NCBI RefSeq assembly: GCF_004348545.1
Contig: NZ_SMKL01000009.1
Span: forward strand, 1 to 64,000
Direction: 5' to 3'
Source: Jiangella ureilytica
GTDB lineage: Bacteria; Actinomycetota; Actinomycetes; Jiangellales; Jiangellaceae
Length of the DNA: 64,000 nucleotides
The notes under the pieces were generated by a model that saw only the letters and a list, made by a program, of their open reading frames with translations, was not told where the DNA came from and did not search any database. The translations under genes were made by a program, and so were the position numbers. The stretch's first letter is position 1. Every line of letters begins with the position of its first letter. Positions 9,633-17,176 of the stretch are shown here, in pieces.

Positions 9633-10622
9633 TCAGTGCTCGTCGTAGTGGCGTCCGTGGGCGGCGTGCAGGTGGCCGTCGTGCAGGTAGTCGGTGTGGT
9701 CGCCGTGCTCGACGGTGGGGTGGCCGCAGTCGGGATCGTGCTGGTGCGGGTGCTGCCCGGTGGGCACGTGCGCCCCGGTGACCCGCGGGTCCTCGCCGCC
9801 CCGGGCCTTGGCGTTGCGCCGTCGCCGCAGCACCGTGCCGACCGGCCAGGCGAGCACGAACCCGAGGAGCGAGGCGACCACGATGCTGGCGCCCGGCGCG
9901 ACGTCGACGTAGTACGAGAACACCACGCCGCCCAGCGACGGCACCATACCCAGCGCGAGCGCCAGCGCGAACGTCGTCCGGAAGCTGCGGGTGAGCTGCT
10001 GCGCCGTCGCGACCGGCACCACCATGAGCGCGCTGACCAGTAGCAGCCCGACCGTGCGCATGGCGACGGTGACGGTGACGGCGGCCATGATGGCGATCAG
10101 CATGCTGTAGAGGCGCACCGGCAGGCCGCTGACCCGGGCGAACTCCTCGTCCTGACAGACGGCGAACAGCTGCGGCGCCAGGCCCACGGCCAGCGCGATC
10201 ACCACGACCGCCAGGACCGCGACCACCCACAGGTCGTCGGCCGACACCGTCGTGATGGAGCCGAACAGGTAGGTGTTCAGCGTCGCCGCCGTGCTGCCGG
10301 CCAGCCCGGTGATCAGCACGCCGCCCGCAATGCCGCCGTAGAAGAGCATGGCCAGCGCGACGTCGGCCGACGCCCGCCCCTGGGCCCGCACGACGTCGAT
10401 GGCCAGCGCACCCAGTACGGCGACCGCCACGGACGTCCACACCGGCGCCCAGCCGGTCAGCAGGCCGACGGCGACACCGGTCAGCGCGACGTGCCCGAGC
10501 CCGTCGCCCATGAGCGCCAGCCGCCGTTGCACGAGGTAGGTGCCCACGGCGGGGGCGGCGAGACCGGTCAGGACGGCCGCGATCAGGGCCCGCTGCATGA
10601 AGTCGTAGTCGAGGAAGCTCAT
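9633..10622 (-). CDS. znuB: Zinc ABC transporter permease with His-rich tail
   Basis: ZnuB/MntB-family membrane subunit that moves metal imported by ZnuA across the membrane. The 329-residue protein has about eight membrane helices over residues 1-275, beginning MSFLDYDFMQRALIAAVLTG and including LMGDGLGHVALTGVA. After the last helix comes an unusual tail of about 45 residues with roughly 14 His (for example HPHQHDPDCGHP and HDGHLHAAHGRHYDEH), likely binding zinc in the cytosol. The start ATG overlaps the znuC stop (ATGA), so translation is coupled. A longer frame upstream runs antisense-shifted through znuC and is not real. Confidence 0.9.
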   Translation of the reverse strand: MSFLDYDFMQRALIAAVLTGLAAPAVGTYLVQRRLALMGDGLGHVALTGVAVGLLTGWAPVWTSVAVAVLGALAIDVVRAQGRASADVALAMLFYGGIAGGVLITGLAGSTAATLNTYLFGSITTVSADDLWVVAVLAVVVIALAVGLAPQLFAVCQDEEFARVSGLPVRLYSMLIAIMAAVTVTVAMRTVGLLLVSALMVVPVATAQQLTRSFRTTFALALALGMVPSLGGVVFSYYVDVAPGASIVVASLLGFVLAWPVGTVLRRRRNAKARGGEDPRVTGAHVPTGQHPHQHDPDCGHPTVEHGDHTDYLHDGHLHAAHGRHYDEH

Positions 10623-11374
10623 CCGAACAGGCCCGCCCCGTAGTCCTCGCGATGGTCGTCGTGGTGGTCCGGCGGCCCGGTCAGCGTCATCGACGGCGTG
10701 GGCAGCGGTCCGTCGTGCACGACGCGGCCCGAGTCGAGGACGACACCGCGGTCGACCAGCGGCGCCAGCGGGCCCATCTCGTGCAGCACCAGCAGCACCG
10801 TGCGGCCCGACGCGACGAACGTGCGCAGCGCACGGGCGAACGCCTCCTGGCTGCGCCGGTCGACGCCGGCGTTGGGCTCGTCGAGCACCAGCAGGTCCGG
10901 CTCCGAGGCGGCGGCGCGGGCGATGAGCACCCGCTGCTGCTGCCCGCCGGAGAGCCCGGCGACGCTCCGATTCGCCTGGTCGGTGAGGCCGACCAGTTCG
11001 ATGGCGTTGTCGACGGCGTCGCGGTCGGCCGTGCCGGCGGGCCGGAAGAGCTTGCGGCGGGCCAGCCGCCCGGCGGCGACCACCTCGCGCACCGTCGCCG
11101 GAACGCCCGCCGCCGCCGTGGTGCGTTGCGGCACGTAGCCGACCCGCCACCAGTGGTGGAAGGCCTTGAGCGGGATGCCGAAGAGCTGGATCTCGCCCGC
11201 GCTCGGCGGCACCAGGCCGACCGCCGAGCGCACCAGTGTGGACTTGCCCGAGCCGTTGGCCCCCAGGAGCGTGACGACCTCGCCCTCGACGACGCGGAGG
11301 TCGACGCCGTGCAGCACCGGGCGGTCGTCGAGCTCGACCCGCAGCCCGCGGACGTCGACGACGGCTGCTCTCAT
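10619..11374 (-). CDS. znuC: Zinc ABC transporter ATP-binding protein
   Basis: The 251-residue ATPase subunit has Walker A GANGSGKST (38-46), signature LSGGQQQ (about 146-152), Walker B LLVLDEP and a switch His (VLHEMG). The sequence ends in a short acidic/His tail (HHDDHRED). It lies 13 bases after znuA and overlaps znuB by four bases, so the three genes form one operon. Family and neighbours (Zur box, zur gene) support zinc rather than manganese as substrate. Confidence 0.93.
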   Translation of the reverse strand: MRAAVVDVRGLRVELDDRPVLHGVDLRVVEGEVVTLLGANGSGKSTLVRSAVGLVPPSAGEIQLFGIPLKAFHHWWRVGYVPQRTTAAAGVPATVREVVAAGRLARRKLFRPAGTADRDAVDNAIELVGLTDQANRSVAGLSGGQQQRVLIARAAASEPDLLVLDEPNAGVDRRSQEAFARALRTFVASGRTVLLVLHEMGPLAPLVDRGVVLDSGRVVHDGPLPTPSMTLTGPPDHHDDHREDYGAGLFG

Positions 11375-11387
11375 GGGGTCACCGTAC

Positions 11388-12443
11388 TCAGGAACAGCCG
11401 TTGGCGGTCCGCAGCGCCTCCAGGTTGGCCCGCATCAGGTCGAAGTAGTCCTGGTCGGCGGTGTCGTCGGTGAGCCCCTCGATGGGATCGAGGACGGCCG
11501 CCTCGACGCCGAGGTCGTTCGCCAGCGTCTCGGCGACGTCCGGGCTGACCAGCCGCTCGTAGAAGATCGTGGTGACGCCCTCGGCCTCGACGACGTCGTG
11601 CACCTCGGACAGCCGCTCCGGTGACGGCTCGGCCTCCGGGTCGATGCCGGAGATGCCCACCTGCTCGAGGTCGTAGCGGTGCGCGAGGTACCCGAACGCC
11701 TCGTGTGCCACGACGATGACCCGCTGCGTGCAGTGGGCCAGGCCGGACTCGAACTCGCCGTCGAGCGCCTCGAGGTCGGCGCTCAGAGCGTCGGCGTTGG
11801 CGTGGTAGTCGTCGGCGTGGTCCGGGTCGGCCTCGGCCAGCCGGTCGGCGACGGCGGCGGCGATCGGCTCGAGGTTGGTCGGGTCGAGCCAGATGTGCGG
11901 GTCGCCTTCGAGGTCGCCGTGGTCGTGGCCCTCGTGGTCCTCGTCCTCGGCGTGCTCGTCTGTGTGCTCGTCCTCAGCCGGCTCGTCCTCGCCCGCGTGC
12001 TCGTCCTCGCCCGCGTGCTCGTCCTCGCCCGCGTGCTCGTCCTCCACATGCTCGTCGCCGTGCTCGTCCTCGGGGTCGTCGAGCAGCTCGACCAGGTCCG
12101 CGACGTCGACGGCGCGATCCTCGGCGTTCTGCTCGACCGCCTCGTCGACCGACGGCTGGAAGCCGGCCAGATACACGACCAGGTCCGCGTCGGAGATCTG
12201 GCCGACCTGCCGGCCCGTCAGCTCGAGGTCGTGCGGCTCGCCGCCGGCCTGGGTCAGATTCTCGACCGTGGCGTGGTCGCCCGCGACCTGCTGGGTCACG
12301 AACGCCAGCGGATAGAAGGCCGCCGCGACGGTGAGACCGTCGCCGCCGCTCGCGGTGGGGTCGTCGTCGCCACAACCGGAGAGGAGGAGCCCGGCGAGGG
12401 CGGCGGTGCTCAGCGCGGCCACGGCCGCACGACGGTTCTTCAT
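11388..12443 (-). CDS. znuA: Zinc-binding lipoprotein of ABC transporter
   Basis: The extracellular binding protein captures zinc for ZnuBC. In 351 residues a lipoprotein signal (LAGLLLSGCGDDD) precedes the metal-binding fold. Likely zinc ligands include GGEPHDLE, HIWLDP and VVAHEAFGYLA. Between the two halves is a long acidic His-rich loop with tandem GEDEHA units and GHDHGD, typical of ZnuA but long. The start is taken as ATG 12443; upstream in-frame starts lie inside or next to the Zur box (12465-12479) and would be covered by the repressor. It is the first gene of znuACB and divergent from zur. Confidence 0.93.
   Translation of the reverse strand: MKNRRAAVAALSTAALAGLLLSGCGDDDPTASGGDGLTVAAAFYPLAFVTQQVAGDHATVENLTQAGGEPHDLELTGRQVGQISDADLVVYLAGFQPSVDEAVEQNAEDRAVDVADLVELLDDPEDEHGDEHVEDEHAGEDEHAGEDEHAGEDEPAEDEHTDEHAEDEDHEGHDHGDLEGDPHIWLDPTNLEPIAAAVADRLAEADPDHADDYHANADALSADLEALDGEFESGLAHCTQRVIVVAHEAFGYLAHRYDLEQVGISGIDPEAEPSPERLSEVHDVVEAEGVTTIFYERLVSPDVAETLANDLGVEAAVLDPIEGLTDDTADQDYFDLMRANLEALRTANGCS
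11982..12035. repeat. Tandem 18-bp repeat in znuA (His-rich loop)
   Basis: Three exact copies of CTCGTCCTCGCCCGCGTG (plus-strand reading) start at 11982, 12000 and 12018. On the coding strand they give repeated HAGEDE hexapeptides in the zinc-binding loop of ZnuA. Degenerate units flank them. Length variation between strains is likely. Confidence 0.85.
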
Positions 12444-12464
12444 GGGACACATTCTCATCAAGAC

Positions 12465-12479
12465 TGACAACCATTGTCA
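12465..12479. promoter_or_regulatory. Zur box between znuA and zur
   Basis: TGACAACCATTGTCA is a 7-1-7 near-perfect palindrome that fits the actinobacterial Zur pattern TGAnAATnATTnTCA. It lies 22 bases upstream of the chosen znuA start and about 110 bases from zur. Zinc-loaded Zur bound here would block znuACB transcription. Confidence 0.7.
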
Positions 12480-12553
12480 AAACGTCTCGGCTGGAACGTC
12501 CTGGCGCTCTCGCCCGTTGAAGATCTTCGGGACCGGTGCCGCGCGGTGCTCGT

Positions 12554-12579
12554 CTCCGAAGGACGTTCGGAGATAGACT
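12554..12579 (+). promoter_or_regulatory. Inverted repeat and -10 box upstream of zur
   Basis: CTCCGAA (12554-12560) and TTCGGAG (12566-12572) form a perfect 7-bp inverted repeat around GGACG, immediately followed by the -10 candidate TAGACT (12574-12579). The repeat sits in the -35 to -10 spacer and may be an operator or a coincidental hairpin; it is not a Zur box. Confidence 0.35.
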
Positions 12580-12630
12580 GTGTTGGGAATGAGAATCGAC
12601 AGGCGAGACCCAGAGGAGCGGGCGACTCAC

Positions 12631-13041
12631 GTGACGGTACGCCAACAGCCGGCCAAGGAGCACCGTCGTACGCGGCAGCGCGCCGCGGTCGACGAGGTCC
12701 TCGACGAGACCGAGGACTTCATCAGCGCCCAAGAGCTGCACTCCCTGCTGCGGGCTCGCGGCGCCGGCGTCGGGCTGGCCACCGTCTACCGCACCCTGCA
12801 GACCCTCGCCGACGACGGCCGGGTCGACGTCCTGCGCTCCGACGCCGGCGAGGCCGTGTACCGCCGCTGCGTCCGCGAGGAACACCACCACCACCTGGTC
12901 TGCCGGTCCTGCGGCGCCACGGTCGAGATCGCCGGCCCGACGGTGGAGCGGTGGGCCAAATCGGTCGCCGACCAGCATGGCTACGCCGACGTGTCGCACA
13001 CACTCGAGATCTTCGGCACCTGCCCGCGCTGCCGGGCCTGA
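12631..13041 (+). CDS. zur: Zinc uptake regulator Zur (Fur family)
   Basis: Zinc-sensing repressor of zinc uptake genes. The 136-residue protein has a winged helix (about residues 15-85, with SAQELHSLLR and GLATVYRTLQTLADDGRVD) and a C-terminal dimer domain carrying EEHHHHLVCRSCG and the CPRC pair near the end, which bind structural and sensor zinc. The GTG at 12631 matches the N-terminus length of Streptomyces Zur and has GAGGAG 12 bases upstream. An ATG at 12589 and a GTG at 12580 are alternatives that add 14-17 residues. It is divergent from znuACB across the Zur box. Confidence 0.92.
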   Translation: MTVRQQPAKEHRRTRQRAAVDEVLDETEDFISAQELHSLLRARGAGVGLATVYRTLQTLADDGRVDVLRSDAGEAVYRRCVREEHHHHLVCRSCGATVEIAGPTVERWAKSVADQHGYADVSHTLEIFGTCPRCRA

Positions 13042-13197
13042 CCCGCTGATGGCGTCGAGCCGCTGCATCGACCGGAGGAGGTGAGTCCCATCAACGCTGT
13101 GACAGGTCGGGTGCTCTCCTCTCCCGCGACCGGGCGGTCCCGCTGACGGTGGGTCCTTCGGAGGCGCCCGTACGGCTCTTCCGGAAGGCACGACACC

Positions 13198-13931
13198 ATG
13201 CGCTTCACCTCGCCGACGACCCTTGACGGCGTCGTCGAACGGCACTTCATCCACGACGACGTCCCCGGCGTGCTCTGGACGGCCTCCGGCTCGAGCGGCC
13301 CGCGGCCGCTGATCCTGCTCGGCCACGGCGGCGGGCAGCATGCGTCCGCCCCGGCCACCGTGCATCGCGCCCACCGCTTCGTCGCGGGCGGCGGTTTCGC
13401 GGTGGGCGCGATCGACGCGCCCGGCCACGGCGGCAGGCCGCGCACCGAGCTCGACGAGCGGCTGATCGCGGCGTTCCGGGCGGCGGCGGACGCGTGCGAG
13501 CCGGTCGGCCCGCACGTCGCCCGGCTCAACGCCGCACTCGCCGAGCGGGCCGTGCCCGAGTGGCGGGCCGTCCTGGCCGCGCTGCAGCGCCTCGACGACG
13601 TCGGCCCGACCGCACCGGTGGGGTATTGGGGCCTGTCCCTGGGGGCCGGGATCGGCATCTCCCTCGTCGCCGCCGAGCCGCGGATCGCGGCGGCCGTCGT
13701 CGGGCTCGCGGGCGGCGACGCCCTCCGTGCGGCGGCCGCCCGGGTCACCGTCCCGGTCGAGTCCTGCTGCAATGGGACGACGAGTCGATCCCACGCGACG
13801 ACGCCCTGGCGCTGTTCGACGCGCTCGGGTCGGCGGAGAAGACGCTGCACGCCAACCCCGGGCCGCACGCGGGCGTCCCGGCGTTCGAGCTGGACAGCGC
13901 GCTGGCGTTCTTCCTGCGCCACGTCCACTGA
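13198..13931 (+). pseudogene. Frameshifted alpha/beta hydrolase
   Basis: From ATG 13198 (GGAAGG upstream) the frame encodes an alpha/beta hydrolase with the oxyanion region LLGHGGGQHAS and the nucleophile elbow YWGLSLGAG. After RVTVPVE (near 13760) the meaningful protein continues in a different frame: LLQWDDESIPRDDALALFDALGSAEKTLHANPG and on to FFLRHVH, stop at 13931. Loss of one base near 13761-13763 (GAGTTCCTGCTG becoming GAGTCCTGCTG) explains the break. Without it the product would be about 244 residues, resembling dienelactone-hydrolase-like proteins. The catalytic His lies after the break, so the present product is likely inactive, unless the shift is a sequencing error. Confidence 0.8.
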
Positions 13932-13944
13932 CCCACCGCGCCGC

Positions 13945-14016
13945 GTTGATCGTGGAGTGATCGTGGAGTTGCTGGGCGGAATGTCCGATCAATGCCACGG
14001 TGACTCCAGGATCAAC
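13945..14016. repeat. 72-bp palindromic repeat, copy 1
   Basis: The ends GTTGATCGTGGAG and CTCCAGGATCAAC are inverted copies of each other with one mismatch. The whole element is the same length as 49887-49958 and aligns with it throughout in reverse orientation, sharing the inner GCTGGGCG and CCGAT. It lies 13 bases after the hydrolase stop and could fold as a terminator-like RNA hairpin. It looks like a REP or small MITE family. Confidence 0.75.
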
Positions 14017-14120
14017 CGCTGGGGATGGCGTATCGGGTCACCGGGCGACGGTGATCGCTGGTCGGTCCGATTGCGGGCCGGTGCGCGGGCGAGCCAACGC
14101 GGTCCTGGTCACGCGCGACC

Positions 14121-14406
14121 CGATGCCGGCCGCTGTGGCCGGGGTGGCGGGGAGCGCGCTGTCGCCGTCGTCGGCCCGGGTGTCGTGGACGGCGTCGGAG
14201 CACGCCGACGGCTACGACGTCGAGCGGCGGGCCGCCGGGACCGGATCGTGGGAGCCGGCCGGGCACGTGGGCGCGGGCGCGACGTCGCTCGGCGTGACCG
14301 GGCCGGCGCCGCCGACGGCGTACGAGTTCCAGGTCCACGCGTTCACCGAGCCCGACCCCGGCCGGCCGGCCCGGCGTCGGCCCCGGTCGCGGCCACGACC
14401 GGGTAG
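14121..14406 (+). pseudogene. Fibronectin type III domain fragment
   Basis: An isolated FN3 domain is readable: PAAVAGVAGSALSPSSARV, SWTASEHADGYDVERR, GATSLGVTG and TAYEFQVHAFTEP. After DPG (near 14358) the sequence shifts frame and ends GPASAPVAATTG with stop at 14406, the usual linker end of an FN3 repeat. There is no signal peptide or catalytic domain upstream. It is probably the left-over C-terminus of a secreted glycoside hydrolase or similar protein. Confidence 0.65.
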
Positions 14407-14429
14407 CCGTCCGGCACCTTGAAATACCC

Positions 14430-14480
14430 GCCCCGCAGCATTTAAGGTAAGGCTCGCCTTATTGATAGTCGCTGCGGGGC
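14430..14480 (+). promoter_or_regulatory. Iron box framed by a 10-bp inverted repeat
   Basis: TAAGGTAAGGCTCGCCTTA (14443-14461) matches the IdeR/DmdR consensus TTAGGTTAGGCTAACCTAA at most positions. It is enclosed by a perfect inverted repeat, GCCCCGCAGC (14430-14439) and GCTGCGGGGC (14471-14480). The site ends about 50 bases before the start of the A-PCP-acyltransferase gene, so that gene should be repressed by iron. Confidence 0.7.
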
Positions 14481-14512
14481 AGCGGCTCCGTGCGGATGGT
14501 GCGTGAGCTGGT

Positions 14513-17176
14513 ATGACGGTGGTCTCGCCGCTGCCTCGAGGACCTGTGACGGCTCCCGATGCTGCGGTTCCGTTCGCACGCGACCTCGCCCGCCACGGCA
14601 ACCGGCTCGCCGTCGTCGCCGGTGACGACCGCTGGACCTACCGCGAGCTGGCCCAGCGGGTCGATGCGGCGGCGGCCCGGCTGGGAGCCGGACGGAAGCT
14701 GGTGCTGGTCAGCGGCGCCAACGACGCCGAGCAGCTGGTGACGTACCTCGCCGCGCTGGCCGCGGGTCACGTCGCGCTGCTGGTGCCGCCTGCGCAGGCC
14801 GGCGCCGTCGCGGCCGCGTACGATCCCGACGTCGTCCTGCTGCCCGGCGGCGAGCTGGAGGTGCGCCGGCCCGCTTCCGCGCACGAGCTGCACCCGGACC
14901 TCGCGCTGCTGATGCCGACCTCCGGATCGACCGGGTCGCCGAAGCTGGCCCGGCTGTCGCACGAGAACGTGCAAGCCAATGCGGAGTCGATTGTGGCGTA
15001 CCTCGGCGTCCGCGACACCGACCGGGCGGTCACGACGCTGCCGATGCACTACGTGTACGGGCTGTCCGTCGTGAACACGCACCTGCTGCGGGGCGCGGCC
15101 GTCGTGCTCTCGAACCTGTCCGTCGCCGACGCCTGCTTCTGGGACCTGTTCCGGGCCGAGGGCGGCACGTCGCTGGCCGGCGTCCCGCACACGTTCGACC
15201 TGCTCGACCGCGTCGGCTTCGCCTCGATGCGGCTGCCCCGCCTGCGCTACGTCACCCAGGCCGGCGGCCGGCTCGACCCGGCGCGCGTCGGCCGCTACGC
15301 CGAGCTGGGGCGGCGCGCCGGGTGGGACTTCGTCGTCATGTACGGGCAGACCGAGGCGACCGCGCGGATGGCGTACCTGCCGCCGCGGCTGGCCGCGGCG
15401 CACCCGGCGACGGTGGGAGTGCCGATCCCGGGCGGCTCGTTCGTCATCGAGCCGGCGCCCGAGGCCGTGTCGCCGGACGTCGGGGAGCTGGTCTACCACG
15501 GCCCGAACGTCATGCTCGGCTACGCGTCGAGCCCGGCCGACCTCGGGCTCGGGCGGACGGTGACGGCGCTACGCACCGGCGACCTCGCCCGGCGCACCGC
15601 CGAGGGGCTGTACGAGATCGTGGGGCGGCGCAGCCGGTTCGTGAAGATCGCCGGCCTGCGGGTCGACCTCGACCATCTCGAGACGGCGCTGACCCGGCCG
15701 GGGGTCGCCGTCCGGTGCACCGGGACCGACGGCGAGCTCCTGGTCGCCGTGTCCGGGCCGAGCGCCGATGCCGAGGCCACCGCCGTCCGCCACGAGGTCG
15801 CCAGCCGGTTGGGGCTGCCCGCCCGGGCGGTCACCGTCGCCGCCGTCGCCGACGTCCCGCGGCTGGCCAATGGCAAGGTCGACTACCCGGCCCTGCGGGA
15901 GCTGGTGTCCGCCGCGCCCGGTGCGGCGCCTCCGTCGGCCGGCACCGACGCGACGACGCCCGAGCGGCTGCGGGCGCTCTACGCCGAGCTGCTGGGCCGT
16001 CCCGACGCGACCCTCGACAGCACGTTCGTCGGCCTCGGCGGCGACTCGCTCTCGTACGTCGAGGTGTCGATTCGGCTGGAGGATGAGCTCGGCGCCGTCC
16101 CGGCGAACTGGCACGTGACGCCGATCCGCGAGCTGGCCGCGGCGCGCGCCACCGCCGCCCCCGGACGGTGGCGGGTGCGGCGCCTCGAGACCAGTGCCGC
16201 ACTGCGGGCCCTGGCGATCGTCTGCGTCGTCGGTACTCATGCCGGGCTGTTCACGCTGCTCGGCGGCGCGCATGTGCTGGTGGCGGTGGCCGGGTTCAAT
16301 TTCGCCCGCTTCCGGCTGACCGCCGCCGGCCGGGCGACACGGCTGCGCCGGCAGGCCGTCGGCATCGCCCGGATCGCCGTCCCCAGCGTGCTCTGGATCG
16401 GCGGAGTGGTGCTGCTGACGGACCAGTACGGGCCGCTCAACGTACTGCTGCTCAACGGCCTGCTCGGGCCGCCGTCGTGGACGTCGGACTGGCACTTCTG
16501 GTTCGTCGAGGTGCTGGTCTACATCCTGGTCGTCCTGGCCGCGTTGCTGGCCGTCCCGTCGGTGGACCGGCTGGAGCGGCGGTTCCCGGTGGCGTTCCCG
16601 GTCGTGCTGCTGGGGTTCGGCCTGCTCGGGCGCTATGAGGTGGTCGATCTCGGCGTCCCGCACACGATGCCGGTGTTCTGGCTGTTCGCGTTCGGCTGGG
16701 CGGCGGCGCGAGCGTCGCGCCCGTGGCAGCGGCTGGGACTGACGGCGGTGCTGGCGGCCACGGTGCCCGGGTTCTTCGGCAACTCCGTCCGCGAGGCGGC
16801 GATCCTCGGCGGAGTCGCCCTGCTGATGTGGGCGGCGACCGTGCCCTGCCCGGCGCCGCTGCACCGCGTGGTGAGCGTGCTGGCCAGCAGCTCGCTCTAC
16901 ATCTACCTGACCCACTGGCAGGTCTACCCCCACCTCGACGGGATCCACCCCGCCCTCGCCGTCACGGCCTCCGTCGCTGCCGGCATCGCCGCCTGGTTGC
17001 TGGCTGCGCGCGTGACGGCGCTGGTCAGCGGGCTGGGTGCCAGGCAGGGAGCCGCTCGGGCGGCCTCGGGTACCGCTCCTGATCGCGCTCGAGGAGCTCG
17101 ACCTCCCGCGGACCCCAGTGCAGGAACGGCGGACCCTCATGATCCTCCCGCGGGACGAGGGTGCCGTTCGCGTTGA
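14513..17176 (+). CDS. Iron-box-controlled adenylation-PCP-membrane acyltransferase fusion
   Basis: The 887-residue protein has three parts. Residues 1-470 form an ANL adenylation domain with the P-loop TSGSTGSPK (136-144), a YGQTEATARM core motif and the A10 lysine in ANGKVDY (about 455). Residues about 480-555 are a carrier domain with GGDSLS, so Ser512 would take the phosphopantetheine arm. Residues about 565-850 carry multiple membrane helices like acyltransferase-3 family proteins. A substrate could be activated, loaded on the carrier and passed to a membrane acceptor. No NRPS condensation domain or other siderophore gene adjoins. The iron box suggests a role in iron starvation. The last 45 residues are low-complexity and overlap the opposite gene, so the natural stop may have been lost. 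Confidence 0.8.
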   Translation: MTVVSPLPRGPVTAPDAAVPFARDLARHGNRLAVVAGDDRWTYRELAQRVDAAAARLGAGRKLVLVSGANDAEQLVTYLAALAAGHVALLVPPAQAGAVAAAYDPDVVLLPGGELEVRRPASAHELHPDLALLMPTSGSTGSPKLARLSHENVQANAESIVAYLGVRDTDRAVTTLPMHYVYGLSVVNTHLLRGAAVVLSNLSVADACFWDLFRAEGGTSLAGVPHTFDLLDRVGFASMRLPRLRYVTQAGGRLDPARVGRYAELGRRAGWDFVVMYGQTEATARMAYLPPRLAAAHPATVGVPIPGGSFVIEPAPEAVSPDVGELVYHGPNVMLGYASSPADLGLGRTVTALRTGDLARRTAEGLYEIVGRRSRFVKIAGLRVDLDHLETALTRPGVAVRCTGTDGELLVAVSGPSADAEATAVRHEVASRLGLPARAVTVAAVADVPRLANGKVDYPALRELVSAAPGAAPPSAGTDATTPERLRALYAELLGRPDATLDSTFVGLGGDSLSYVEVSIRLEDELGAVPANWHVTPIRELAAARATAAPGRWRVRRLETSAALRALAIVCVVGTHAGLFTLLGGAHVLVAVAGFNFARFRLTAAGRATRLRRQAVGIARIAVPSVLWIGGVVLLTDQYGPLNVLLLNGLLGPPSWTSDWHFWFVEVLVYILVVLAALLAVPSVDRLERRFPVAFPVVLLGFGLLGRYEVVDLGVPHTMPVFWLFAFGWAAARASRPWQRLGLTAVLAATVPGFFGNSVREAAILGGVALLMWAATVPCPAPLHRVVSVLASSSLYIYLTHWQVYPHLDGIHPALAVTASVAAGIAAWLLAARVTALVSGLGARQGAARAASGTAPDRARGARPPADPSAGTADPHDPPAGRGCRSR

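Noticed and set aside
11982-12035. Short regular repeats that might be a CRISPR array
   Set aside because: The units are contiguous 18-mers without spacers and lie inside the znuA coding frame.
12444-12470. Upstream starts of znuA (beginning MSVLMRMCP)
   Set aside because: The first start codon is inside the Zur box and the extra residues do not belong to a signal peptide.
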